Shown here: piece after piece, positions 15,817 to 24,095 of the stretch
How the letters are laid out: every line of letters begins with the position of its first letter
How positions within the stretch are numbered: position 1 is the stretch's first letter
Source of the DNA: Syntrophaceae bacterium
GTDB taxonomy: Bacteria; Desulfobacterota; Syntrophia; Syntrophales; UBA5619
Reading direction: 5' to 3'
DNA length: 38,499 nucleotides
Assembly: GCA_023249795.1 (NCBI GenBank)
Contig: JAHFBU010000001.1
Coordinates: 1-38,499 of the forward strand
Program-made: the position numbers and the translations under genes
The notes under the pieces: generated by a model
Databases searched by the model: none
The model's input: the letters and a program-made list of their open reading frames with translations, nothing else
Told to the model about the DNA's origin: nothing

Positions 15817-17155
15817 GAGCCTCCGTGATTTCCTCAACGGTATCCCTGAGGGTCTTATTGGCTTCTATCATCTTTTTGATTTTATTGTGGGCATAGATCA
15901 CCGTTGAGTGATCCCTGCCGCCGATTTTGTCACCGATATCAGGGAAGGAGAAGCTGGTCATCTCACGTGCAAGAAACATAGCAAACTGTCGTGCCAAAAC
16001 AATATTCTTATTTTTTTTCTGAGATTTGATTTCAGAAATCTTGATGTTGAAATGAGCGCCCACTGCCTTCACAATTTCCTCAATCGTGATCTCCTTCGTT
16101 TCCTCCTTTTTGAGAAGTTGTCTCATCACATTCCTGACCAGATCCAGGTCGATCTGGCGCTCGGTCAGGGAGGAGTATGCGGCGATCCGAACCAGATATC
16201 CTTCCAACTCCCGGATATTGGACTCCGCCTGTGATGCAAGGTAAAGGGCGACGTTTCCCGGCAGGGAGATATTGTTCTCCTGAGCCTTCTTCTCCAAGAT
16301 GGCAACCTTCGTTTCAATCTCAGGTGGCTGGATGTCCGCAATCAGCCCCCATTCGAACCGAGATCGCAATCGCCCCTCCAGATTTGGAATGTCTTTTGGA
16401 AATTTGTCGCTGGTTACAACGATCTGTTTGCCGGCGTCATGAAGGGTATTGAAGGTATGAAAAAATTCCTCCTGGGTTCGCTCCTTTCCGGCGATAAACT
16501 GGATGTCGTCAATGAGAAGACAATCGATATTCCTGAACTTCTCTCTGAATTTTGGCATCTTGTCATAGCGGATCGAATTGATCAACTCGTTCATAAAGAC
16601 TTCCGCCGAGACATAGACCACGTTCAGGTCCGGAAAAAGTTTCAAAGTCTTCAGGCCGATGGCATTTAGAAGGTGGGTCTTTCCCAGTCCCACGCCGCCG
16701 TATATGAACAAGGGATTGTAATTTTTCGCCGGCTGCTCGGCAACCGCCGCCGAGGCGGCATGGGCGAATTGGTTGCAGGAGCCCACGACGAAGCGTTCAA
16801 AAGAGTAGTTTACGTTCAGAGAAGAGTGAATCCGTGCCCGGGAAGGCCTTTTTACGACGGTCTTGGCTGAGACCGTCGCCTCGCCTCGTCCTGCAATATC
16901 CTGATCGTGCGGACTGTCTTGTTCTATGGCCAGTTCAATTTGAAATGGAACTCCGGTCGCCAACTTCATCGAATCCCGGATCATGGAAAGATAATTTTCC
17001 GATAGCCAGTCGCGGAAAAAGCGGTTGGGAACGCTGAGATGGACTTGATCCCCCTCCATGTGGATGATGCGGACAGGACGGATCCATGTATCGAAGTTCT
17101 GCTGGCTGACCGTTTCTTTAATGATTTTAGCCGTTTTTTCCCAAAGTATTTCCAA
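15800..17155 (-). CDS. dnaA: Chromosomal replication initiator DnaA
   Basis: The 451-residue AAA+ initiator opens the origin and regulates transcription. Domain I (residues 1-75) begins EILWEKTAKIIKETVSQQNFDTWI. A short linker follows. The AAA+ core has Walker A GGVGLGKT (153-160) and Walker B CLLIDDIQF (212-220). Domain IV carries the box-reading signature GGRDHSTVIYAH. The start is a TTG at 17153-17155: an in-frame TGA lies just upstream and no ATG fits. An AAGG lies about 9 nt before it. DnaA boxes lie directly upstream, which suggests autoregulation. Confidence 0.97.
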   Translation of the reverse strand: MEILWEKTAKIIKETVSQQNFDTWIRPVRIIHMEGDQVHLSVPNRFFRDWLSENYLSMIRDSMKLATGVPFQIELAIEQDSPHDQDIAGRGEATVSAKTVVKRPSRARIHSSLNVNYSFERFVVGSCNQFAHAASAAVAEQPAKNYNPLFIYGGVGLGKTHLLNAIGLKTLKLFPDLNVVYVSAEVFMNELINSIRYDKMPKFREKFRNIDCLLIDDIQFIAGKERTQEEFFHTFNTLHDAGKQIVVTSDKFPKDIPNLEGRLRSRFEWGLIADIQPPEIETKVAILEKKAQENNISLPGNVALYLASQAESNIRELEGYLVRIAAYSSLTERQIDLDLVRNVMRQLLKKEETKEITIEEIVKAVGAHFNIKISEIKSQKKNKNIVLARQFAMFLAREMTSFSFPDIGDKIGGRDHSTVIYAHNKIKKMIEANKTLRDTVEEITEALLHKR

Positions 17156-17166
17156 TGTTCACAACC

Positions 17167-17198
17167 TTATTCACAGTTTTATCCACACCTGTGGACAA
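17167..17198. promoter_or_regulatory. Three clustered DnaA boxes upstream of dnaA
   Basis: TTATTCACA (17167-17175), the perfect consensus TTATCCACA (17179-17187) and inverted TGTGGACAA (17190-17198) lie within 32 bp, spaced by 3 and 2 bp. They fill most of the 50-bp gap between parB and dnaA. They are probably the second half of the origin and also a DnaA autoregulatory site. Confidence 0.8.
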
Positions 17199-17205
17199 TG
17201 TCTCT

Positions 17206-18054
17206 CTATTTATCGCGAAACAGCCGTACCAGGCGGTTCAATTCCTCTCCGTTGGCGTAGCGGATTTCGATGGTTCCTGACTTTTTTCCGGCCCGGATCT
17301 TGACGGCCGCAAGCAGTTGAGAGGAGAGTTCACGCTCCAGGTCTGCAAGGTGCGGGTCTTTGCGACCGGACTTCTTCTTGTCCGGTCCCTTTTTGAGATT
17401 CCGGATCAGCCTTTCCGTCTCCCGGACGTTAAGGTCTTGCTGCTGGATCGTCCTGAGCGCTTTGATCTGTTCGCCAGGAAGCTCCAGGGCAAGAAGCGCG
17501 CGGGCATGTCCAGCCGTGATCTTCTTTTGAATGAGTGACTGCTTGGCCGCTTCGGTAAGCCTCAACAGCCGGACCGTGTTGGCGATCGTGGAACGGTCCT
17601 TCCCGACGCGGGCGGAGATTTCCTCCTGTGACAGAGCGAAGCGTGACAGCAGGGTCTGATAGGCGTCCGCCTCTTCGATGGGGTTGAGGGCTTCGCGCTG
17701 AATATTCTCAATCAAGGAGAGCTCAGCCAGATCCAGGTCTTCCGCTTTGCGGACAATGATGGGCACCTCTTTTAACCCGGCCGCCTGCGCCGCCCTCCAG
17801 CGTCGCTCTCCGGCGATGATTTCATAACCGGAATCCGCCTTCCGGACAATGATCGGTTGGATGACCCCGCTCTTGCTGACGGAGGAGACGAGTTCCTTCT
17901 GGTCCTCGTCGTTGAAGTCCCGCCGGGGCTGAAATCGGTTCGGGATAAGTTCTTCGATCCCGCAATGAACGAACGAAGGTCGGTCGCCGATGTTGTTCAT
18001 CAGATCGGGAAACATTGCCCCCAGGCCTCGGCCGAGGGAATTCTTTGGCGGCAT
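17206..18054 (-). CDS. parB: Chromosome-partitioning protein ParB
   Basis: The 282-residue CTP-dependent DNA clamp loads at parS sites and segregates origins with ParA. It begins with the ParA-interacting motif GLGRGLGAMF-like (SLGRGLGAMFPD). The N domain contains the CTP-binding GERRWRAAQ box (about 82-90) and the arginine patch ENIQRE. A helix-turn-helix (LSQEEISARVGKDRSTIANTVRLL, shortened here) lies near 140-165. A Lys-rich linker and a C-terminal dimer domain follow. ATG 18054 shares bases with the parA stop (TGATG), so they are coupled; an in-frame GTG one codon earlier is less likely. Confidence 0.96.
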   Translation of the reverse strand: MPPKNSLGRGLGAMFPDLMNNIGDRPSFVHCGIEELIPNRFQPRRDFNDEDQKELVSSVSKSGVIQPIIVRKADSGYEIIAGERRWRAAQAAGLKEVPIIVRKAEDLDLAELSLIENIQREALNPIEEADAYQTLLSRFALSQEEISARVGKDRSTIANTVRLLRLTEAAKQSLIQKKITAGHARALLALELPGEQIKALRTIQQQDLNVRETERLIRNLKKGPDKKKSGRKDPHLADLERELSSQLLAAVKIRAGKKSGTIEIRYANGEELNRLVRLFRDK

Positions 18055-18827
18055 CACATCCTCCCGTTGTTCAGGATTTCCTTGGCCAGTTCCATGTATG
18101 AGACTGCACCGCGCGACCGGATATCATAAAGAATGATGGGAAGTCCATGGCTGGGACTCTCCGACAGCCGCACGTTCCGCGGGATGACCGTCTGAAAAAC
18201 AAGATTCCCGAAATGGCCGCGCACATCCTCGCTGACCCGGCGTGAAAGCAGGTTCCGCGCGTCGTACATGGTGAGCAAAATCCCCCCCAGGGCCAGCGTG
18301 GGGTTCAGCCGGTTTTTCACCAGGCGCATCGTGTTGAGCAGATGCCCCAACCCCTCCATCGCAAAATATTCACATTGGAGGGGCACGATCAGGTAGTCCG
18401 AGGCCACCAAGGCATTGACCGTAAGAAACCCCAGGGACGGCGGACAGTCGATAATGATATATTCGTAAGGCGTCTCCAGTGCCCTGAGCATGTTCCGAAG
18501 TCTTTTCTCCCTGTCATCGAGGGAGATGAATTCCACTTCGATCCCAACCAGATCCTGGTTCGCGGGGAGCAGATCCAAATGGGCAATCTGCGTTCCTATG
18601 ATCGCCTCCTGTAGGGGGCGATTCTCGATCAGACAGCGATAGAGGTTCTTTTCCCGGATCGCTTCGCCACAGATTCCCATGCCGCTCGTGGCGTTTCCCT
18701 GGGAATCACAATCGATCAAAAGGGTTCTTCTCTCCGCTGCCGCCAGCGAGGCCGAGAGGTTGATGGCCGTTGTGGTTTTTCCGACCCCTCCTTTTTGATT
18801 GGCCATGCTTATGATTTTACGCATCAT
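18054..18827 (-). CDS. parA: Chromosome-partitioning ATPase ParA (Soj)
   Basis: The 257-residue deviant-Walker ATPase forms a nucleoid-bound gradient that moves ParB-parS complexes. It has the signature KGGVGKTTT (12-20), the DCDSQGNATSGMG block and the DCPPSLGFLTVNAL Walker B region. Length is typical of chromosomal ParA. Two tandem ATG codons open the frame; either could be used. It lies between rsmG and parB, the common origin-proximal order. Confidence 0.96.
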   Translation of the reverse strand: MMRKIISMANQKGGVGKTTTAINLSASLAAAERRTLLIDCDSQGNATSGMGICGEAIREKNLYRCLIENRPLQEAIIGTQIAHLDLLPANQDLVGIEVEFISLDDREKRLRNMLRALETPYEYIIIDCPPSLGFLTVNALVASDYLIVPLQCEYFAMEGLGHLLNTMRLVKNRLNPTLALGGILLTMYDARNLLSRRVSEDVRGHFGNLVFQTVIPRNVRLSESPSHGLPIILYDIRSRGAVSYMELAKEILNNGRM

Positions 18828-18921
18828 GTAATATGAATAAGCCCCGCGAGATGGTTATTGTCGAACCGGCGGTGAAGGTAGCACAAAAAAGGATTTTGCG
18901 AAAGGTTTATTAAAGAAAGTT

Positions 18922-19590
18922 TCAGTAAAAAACGCGATTGTAAATAACGATTATCTTTGATGATTCTGCGTCGTGTGGGCGGACGTCCCGCAGGGCCGTG
19001 AAGACCATTCCCGCAGGGCCCAAAATCCGCTCCGTTTCGGCTATTTCTTCGCGCGGATCGGGGCCCTTCATGGCGATGAGCTGCCCTCCCGGCTTGAGAA
19101 AATAGGAGGCCATCCGAACCAGTTCCGGGAGCTTGAACGCCGCCCGGGAAATGAGCGTATCGAAGCCGCCTGCCAGGGTCCTCCCGGCGGTCAGGACCTC
19201 GACGCGCTCCCGGGCCACCTGAACCCCGTCAAGGCGCAGGGTCCGGACGACATGGGAGAGGAAGGAGGACTTTTTCCGAGAGGCCTCGACAAGCGTCACT
19301 TGCAAACCGGGCAGGGCGATCCGCAGAGGGATCCCCGGAAAGCCGCCCCCGCTCCCGATATCGATCAGGCTGCCATCCGGGCGGTCCAAATACGGTGCCG
19401 GTGTCAGGGAGTCGAGAAAGTGGCGGATGCCGATCTTCTGCGCGGAGCCCTCCGAGACGAGGTTGATCCGCCGGTTCCAGAGAAGGAGTTCCCTGTGATA
19501 GGAGGCAAAGAGCTTCAGATCCGCCGGCTCCAGGCGGACGCCGATGGCCGCCGCCCCAACCGCCAAGGTGTTGATCCAAGGATCATCCAT
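18922..19590 (-). CDS. rsmG: 16S rRNA (guanine527-N7)-methyltransferase RsmG
   Basis: The 222-residue SAM-dependent methyltransferase modifies G527 of 16S rRNA. It has LLLWNRRINLVS, the SAM loop LIDIGSGGGFPGIPL (about 72-86) and the ISRAAFKLPEL block. The start MDDPW at 19590 is chosen by family length and an AGAGAG site; the frame stays open upstream but has no homologous look. The neighbour genes parA and parB match the classic gidB-parA-parB order near origins. Confidence 0.93.
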   Translation of the reverse strand: MDDPWINTLAVGAAAIGVRLEPADLKLFASYHRELLLWNRRINLVSEGSAQKIGIRHFLDSLTPAPYLDRPDGSLIDIGSGGGFPGIPLRIALPGLQVTLVEASRKKSSFLSHVVRTLRLDGVQVARERVEVLTAGRTLAGGFDTLISRAAFKLPELVRMASYFLKPGGQLIAMKGPDPREEIAETERILGPAGMVFTALRDVRPHDAESSKIIVIYNRVFY

Positions 19591-19643
19591 GTCTCTCTTT
19601 TGACAGAGCCTCCCGCCGTTGTCAATCCCCTTCCAATTTTCCG

Positions 19644-19671
19644 TTGCATCAAACCGTCGAACCCTTATATA
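19644..19671 (+). promoter_or_regulatory. Possible promoter for trmJ
   Basis: TTGCAT (19644-19649), a 16-bp spacer and TATATA (19666-19671) lie in the 170-bp divergent gap between rsmG and trmJ. Both hexamers are imperfect. Confidence 0.3.
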
Positions 19672-19760
19672 AGAAACTCCTCCTTGCCATACGTAGGCAT
19701 TGCAGACAGGGGCAGAGTCCATAGCGGAGAGGGAAGTCACAAAAAGGGACGGGCAACCAC

Positions 19761-20501
19761 TTGGTCAAGGCGAAACTCGATAACGTGACCCTTGTTTTGA
19801 AAGGGCCGAAATTTCCCGGAAATGTCGGGTCCGCGGCCCGCTGCGCCATGAACATGGGGATCGGAAAGATGATTGTTGTAGGGAACCGAAATCTGGATGA
19901 TGAGGCCGTCCGGCAGATGGCAACCCACGTGGCGAAGGAGATTGTCGAGGGTATCTGCCACTTCGACACCCTCGACGAGGCGCTGGCGGGGTTCTCCTGG
20001 GTTGTCGGGACGACGGCACGGCATGGATCTGGCCGGGGGCCCGTCGTCTGTCCCCGCCGGATGGCCGAGATATTGGTCGGCATCTCCCAGGAAAACGAGA
20101 TCGCGCTGCTCTTCGGTCCGGAGGACACGGGGCTCACGAACGACGACCTCCGTTTCTGCCAGACCGTGGTCACGATTCCCACCGTGGGGTTCAAATCCCT
20201 GAACCTCTCCCATGCGGTCATGGTGATCTGTTACGAACTGCTGATTGCGCGGATGGAAAAAGAGGATGGCATCGCACCGAAGCTGGCCAGCGCGAAGGAA
20301 CTGGAGGGGATGTATGCGAAGCTCAAGGAGACGTTGCTTGCCATCGGGTTCCTGTTGCCGGACAACCCCGACTATTGGATGATGCACCTTCGCCGCCTGT
20401 TTTCGAGGACGACCCTGCTGGCCCGGGAGATCAAGATCCTACGGGGGATCTGCCGGCAGATCGAGTGGTACGGGGACCACAAGGAGCGCAAATCTTCTTG
20501 A
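19761..20501 (+). CDS. trmJ: TrmJ-type tRNA/rRNA 2'-O-methyltransferase (SpoU family)
   Basis: The 246-residue SPOUT knot methyltransferase probably 2'-O-methylates tRNA position 32. Motif 1 is PGNVGSAARCAMNMGI (about 20-35). The SAM-knot motifs are ALLFGPEDTGL (about 114-124) and the C-terminal SLNLSHAVMVICYEL. The extra ~80-residue helical C-terminus fits TrmJ better than TrmH. The start is TTG 19761, giving KLDNVTLVL that lines up with the family start; no better ATG exists. The exact RNA target is inferred. It is divergent from rsmG. Confidence 0.85.
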   Translation: MVKAKLDNVTLVLKGPKFPGNVGSAARCAMNMGIGKMIVVGNRNLDDEAVRQMATHVAKEIVEGICHFDTLDEALAGFSWVVGTTARHGSGRGPVVCPRRMAEILVGISQENEIALLFGPEDTGLTNDDLRFCQTVVTIPTVGFKSLNLSHAVMVICYELLIARMEKEDGIAPKLASAKELEGMYAKLKETLLAIGFLLPDNPDYWMMHLRRLFSRTTLLAREIKILRGICRQIEWYGDHKERKSS

Positions 20502-20526
20502 CTTTCCGCTGCCGGGCTCGTATGCA
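20498..20526 (+). promoter_or_regulatory. Possible promoter of the kdn operon
   Basis: TTGACT (20498-20503, overlapping the trmJ stop), a 17-bp spacer and a weak TATGCA -10 (20521-20526) would start a transcript about 55 nt before kdnB. Confidence 0.35.
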
Positions 20527-20586
20527 GTCCGCTCACAGTCGTGACATTATTATGACAGAATACGCCATAAATATGGAGAACCGGTC

Positions 20587-21744
20587 ATGAAAACATTTTC
20601 TTTTACGGGCGCCAAAAAGATCGTATTCGGAAACGGAAGCTTCGCCGGACTGGCGGAGCACCTCGCGGAGCTGAAGGTCAGTCGGCCGCTGGTCGTTCTC
20701 GACGGGAACCTGGCCGGGGCCGGTTTTGGAGCGAAGGTATCCGCCCTCATGGAGAAGGCGAAGATCGGCTTTGTCCTCTTTGACAAGGCGGCGCCGGAGC
20801 CGCCCATTGAACTGGCCAATGAGGGGACCAAACTTGCACTGACGAAGAAATGCGACGGGATTGTCGGAATCGGCGGCGGGAGCGCAATGGACCTTGCCAA
20901 GGCGATTGCCGTCCTTGCGGGGAATCGCGGGAAAGCTGAGGATTATCTTGGGCTGAACAAGGTACCCGGTCCGGGGCTCCCGAAGATCATGGTTCCGACA
21001 ACCTCCGGGACGGGGAGTGAGGTGACTTTCACGGCCGTCTTCATCCGGAAGAAACTCAAAAAGAAGGAGGGGATGAACAGCCCCTATCTCTATCCGGAAT
21101 TGGCGTTGCTCGATCCTGAGCTGACGCTGACCCTTCCGCCCCATCCGACGGCGGCGACGGGAATCGACGCCCTCTGCCACGCGATCGAATCATACACCTC
21201 GGTCAACGCCTCACCCATGAGCGAAGTAATGTCTTTGGAGGCGATCCGCCTCATCTCCGACAACCTGCGGACAGCCGTCCACGATGGGACGAATATCGAG
21301 GCGAGAGAAGCGATGCTTCTGGGAAGCCTCTATGCCGGGCTCGGTCTTGCCAATGCGGGCGTGACGGCGGTCCACTCCCTTTCCTACCCGCTCGGTGGAA
21401 AATACGGGGTCTCCCACGGCCTGGCCAATACGATCATGCTTCCGCGGGTGATGACGTTCAATCTTTCGGGAGCACGGGAAAAGTTTGTCGATATCGCGGA
21501 AATTATGGGAGAGATTGTCGATGATATGCCCATCCGGGAGGCAGCTTATCTGGCGGTGGAGGCGGTGGAGGACCTGATCGAGGACTGCGGCATCTTCACG
21601 ACGCTCGAGGAGCTGGGCATCCCGCAGGAGGATTTCGACGAGCTCGCGAAAGCGGCGATGACGGTCGCCCGACCCCTGGCCAACAACCCCTGCAAGATGA
21701 CCCTGGAGGATATGGTAGAGATTTATCAGGAGTGCTATTCATAA
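20587..21744 (+). CDS. kdnB: Iron-containing alcohol dehydrogenase, probable Kdo 8-oxidase KdnB
   Basis: The 385-residue type III alcohol dehydrogenase has a dinucleotide loop GGGSAMDLAKA near 95-105. Its metal ligands, Asp194, His198, His263 and His277, sit at nearly the FucO positions. Taken alone it would be a generic Fe-ADH. The next gene is a KdnA-type aminotransferase, and hldD and kdsB follow. That context points to KdnB, which in Shewanella oxidises the C8 hydroxyl of Kdo to an aldehyde before amination. GGAGA lies 7 nt before the ATG. The specific substrate is inferred from context. Confidence 0.8.
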   Translation: MKTFSFTGAKKIVFGNGSFAGLAEHLAELKVSRPLVVLDGNLAGAGFGAKVSALMEKAKIGFVLFDKAAPEPPIELANEGTKLALTKKCDGIVGIGGGSAMDLAKAIAVLAGNRGKAEDYLGLNKVPGPGLPKIMVPTTSGTGSEVTFTAVFIRKKLKKKEGMNSPYLYPELALLDPELTLTLPPHPTAATGIDALCHAIESYTSVNASPMSEVMSLEAIRLISDNLRTAVHDGTNIEAREAMLLGSLYAGLGLANAGVTAVHSLSYPLGGKYGVSHGLANTIMLPRVMTFNLSGAREKFVDIAEIMGEIVDDMPIREAAYLAVEAVEDLIEDCGIFTTLEELGIPQEDFDELAKAAMTVARPLANNPCKMTLEDMVEIYQECYS

Positions 21745-21764
21745 AACATGAAAATGGAGACACG

Positions 21765-23006
21765 ATGCGGCATCATGTCCCCATTTTCCGGACAAAGGAG
21801 AAAAAGGTTATGGCCGGTGCGGAAGTGATTGGTAAGGAAGAGATCAGGGAGGTCATGGAGGTCCTGAAAACAGGCGTCTTTGCAAGATACGCCTTCGACA
21901 AGGAACGGCAGGGGATCTGGAAGGTTCGGGATTTCGAGAGGGCCTTCGCGAAGTATTGCGGGACGCCGTATGCTTTAGGCGTGACCTCGGGATCGTCGGC
22001 CCTCAAGGTCGCGCTCACGGCGCTCGACGTGGGGCCCGGCGATGAGGTGATCTGCCCCGCCTTCACATTCATGGCCACCTACGAGGCGGTTCTTGAGGTC
22101 GGCGGCATCCCCGTCATGGCGGACATCGACGATACCCTGAACCTCGATCCCGATTATATTCCCAACAAGATCACGCCGCGCACCAAGGCGGTCATACCCG
22201 TCCACATGTGCGGGGCGCCCGCGCGGATGGACAAGATTCTGAAGGTGGCCAAAAAACACAAACTCTTCGTCCTTGAAGATACCGCCCAGGGACTGGGGGC
22301 GAGCTTCAAGGGGAAGATGCTCGGCTCGCTGGGCCACATGGGTACCTTCAGCTTCGACCACTACAAGACGATCACGACCGGCGAGGGAGGCATGGTCATC
22401 ACCAATGACCTCAACCTCTACCACCGCGCCGAATGGTATCACGATCACGGCCACGATCACGTCTCCACCGTTAGCCGGGCGCTCGACGGACGGACGATTC
22501 TCGGCTTCAATTACCGAATGAACGAGTTTCAGGGGGCGATCGGCCTGGCCCAACTGGGAAAACTCAACCGGGTGATCGCCGCGCAGCGGAAGAACCAGGC
22601 GGCCGTTATGGAGATGCTCTCCGTGGTTCCGAAGATCAAGTTCCGCGGGATGGCCGACCCGGAAGGGGATTCGGCGACCTTCCTCGCCTTCAACCTGCCC
22701 CATGCGGAGCAGACGAAGGCCTTTCAGAATGCTCTCAAGGAGGAAGGTCTCGACACGGTCTGTTTCAAGGAGAATTTCTGGCACTACCTTCCCAACTGGG
22801 AACATTTCCTGGCGAAGTCAACAGCCCAGACGAAGAATCCTTTTACGGATAAACGCAACGGGAAAGTAAACTACAACCGCAAGGCGATTCCGAACGCGGA
22901 AGATCTTCTCGGCCGGACACTGGTCATGGGGATCTCGGTGAAGATGCCTGCGGCCAGGATGAAGGCGATGCGCAAGGCGATCACGAACGCGGCAAAAGTG
23001 CTGTAG
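21765..23006 (+). CDS. kdnA: DegT/DnrJ/EryC1-family aminotransferase, probable Kdo8N synthase KdnA
   Basis: The 413-residue PLP-dependent sugar aminotransferase has its probable Schiff-base lysine at Lys201 in SFDHYKTITTGEGGMV. The TSGSSALKVAL phosphate-binding segment, EDTAQGLGA and the C-terminal NYNRKAIPNAEDLLGRT are visible. The DHYK context, rather than the common HPxK, sets it apart from ordinary UDP-sugar transaminases. KdnA aminates 8-oxo-Kdo to 8-amino-3,8-dideoxy-manno-octulosonate. ATG 21765 is preferred to an upstream in-frame GTG because GGAG lies just before it. It starts 20 bp after kdnB and ends 9 bp before hldD. Confidence 0.82.
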   Translation: MRHHVPIFRTKEKKVMAGAEVIGKEEIREVMEVLKTGVFARYAFDKERQGIWKVRDFERAFAKYCGTPYALGVTSGSSALKVALTALDVGPGDEVICPAFTFMATYEAVLEVGGIPVMADIDDTLNLDPDYIPNKITPRTKAVIPVHMCGAPARMDKILKVAKKHKLFVLEDTAQGLGASFKGKMLGSLGHMGTFSFDHYKTITTGEGGMVITNDLNLYHRAEWYHDHGHDHVSTVSRALDGRTILGFNYRMNEFQGAIGLAQLGKLNRVIAAQRKNQAAVMEMLSVVPKIKFRGMADPEGDSATFLAFNLPHAEQTKAFQNALKEEGLDTVCFKENFWHYLPNWEHFLAKSTAQTKNPFTDKRNGKVNYNRKAIPNAEDLLGRTLVMGISVKMPAARMKAMRKAITNAAKVL

Positions 23007-23015
23007 GAGATCAAT

Positions 23016-23984
23016 ATGATCGTTGTTACCGGCGGGGCCGGGTTCATCGGAAGTGCCTTCGTTGCGAAACTCAATGCCGAGGGGATCGGCGACATCATCA
23101 TCGTCGACGAATTGGGGACAGACGAGAAGTGGAAGAACCTTGTCAAACGCCGCTACACGGACTATCTCCACAAGGAGACCTTTCTCTCCATGGTGGAGGC
23201 GGACGAGGTTCCTTTTCCCGTTGAGGCCATCATCCACATGGGGGCCTGCTCCTCGACGACGGAACGGGACGCCGACTACCTCATTGAAAACAACTTCCAT
23301 TACACCTGCTGTCTTGCGGAATGGACGCTTGCCCAGGAGATACGGTTTATTTACGCGAGTTCCGCGGCGACCTACGGCGACGGCGCACAGGGTTTCTCCG
23401 ACGAGGATGATACAACCCGCAGCCTGCGGCCGATCAATATGTACGGCTACTCGAAGCAGCTCTTCGACCTGAAGGTGCTGCGCGAAGGGATAGCGGACAA
23501 AGTTGCCGGGATCAAATTCTTCAACGTTTTTGGCCCGAACGAGTATCACAAGGGCGACATGACCAGCGTGATCTTCAAGGCATTCCATCAGATCCGTGAG
23601 ACGGGAAAGGTGCGCCTCTTCAAATCGTACAAGCCGGAATACAGCGACGGCGGTCAGATGCGTGATTTCGTGTATGTCAAGGACTGCGTCGAGATCCTCT
23701 GGTGGCTTCTGAACCACAAGGAAGCGAACGGGATCTTCAACCTCGGGACGGGACGGGCGCGGACCTGGAACGACCTGATCGGTTTGGTCTTCACCGCGAT
23801 GAACCTGTCGCCGGCCATCGATTACATTGAGATCCCGGAGGCAATCCGGGGACAGTACCAGTATTTTACCGAGGCGAAAATGGACAAACTTAGGGCCGCC
23901 GGTTGCCCGGTCGTCTTTGCTCCGCTGGAGGAAACGGTCGCGGATTACGTGATGCACCTGATTGCGGCCGATCGCTATTTGTAG
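23016..23984 (+). CDS. hldD: ADP-glyceromanno-heptose 6-epimerase HldD
   Basis: The 322-residue extended short-chain dehydrogenase has NADP-binding TGGAGFIGS (5-13), the heptose-epimerase segment VDELGTDEKWKNLVKR (about 30-45), and the catalytic Tyr143-xxx-Lys147 (MYGYSK). FNVFGPNEYHKGDMTSV is a family hallmark. It makes ADP-L-glycero-D-manno-heptose for the lipopolysaccharide inner core. AGGAG precedes the ATG by 6 nt. It lies between kdnA and kdsB, so Kdo-derived sugar and heptose supply are one unit. Confidence 0.95.
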   Translation: MIVVTGGAGFIGSAFVAKLNAEGIGDIIIVDELGTDEKWKNLVKRRYTDYLHKETFLSMVEADEVPFPVEAIIHMGACSSTTERDADYLIENNFHYTCCLAEWTLAQEIRFIYASSAATYGDGAQGFSDEDDTTRSLRPINMYGYSKQLFDLKVLREGIADKVAGIKFFNVFGPNEYHKGDMTSVIFKAFHQIRETGKVRLFKSYKPEYSDGGQMRDFVYVKDCVEILWWLLNHKEANGIFNLGTGRARTWNDLIGLVFTAMNLSPAIDYIEIPEAIRGQYQYFTEAKMDKLRAAGCPVVFAPLEETVADYVMHLIAADRYL

Positions 23985-23994
23985 AGGTTGTCAG

Positions 23995-24052
23995 TCCCGC
24001 GAAAGCGGGAAGCCAGTTTAAAAAAGTTCCGGACCCCGGCGGACGCCGGGGT
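23995..24052 (+). repeat. Paired-hairpin intergenic element
   Basis: TCCCGC-GAAA-GCGGGA (23995-24010) and ACCCCGGC-GGAC-GCCGGGGT (24033-24052) stand in the hldD-kdsB gap, followed by GAC. The sequence is close to the widespread bacterial intergenic 'GTC..CCCGCGAAAGCGGGA..CC' type of repeat. It may attenuate or stabilise the transcript inside the operon. Confidence 0.6.
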
Positions 24053-24095
24053 GACAAGCGGCATTGAATTAAATTGTTTCCGTTAGAGGGTAACA

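Noticed and set aside
15959..15974. CACGTG-centred site inside dnaA as a possible parS
   Set aside because: Only the CACGTG core and about half of the flanking bases match TGTTTCACGTGAAACA. No good parS site was found in the window, though ParB is encoded here.
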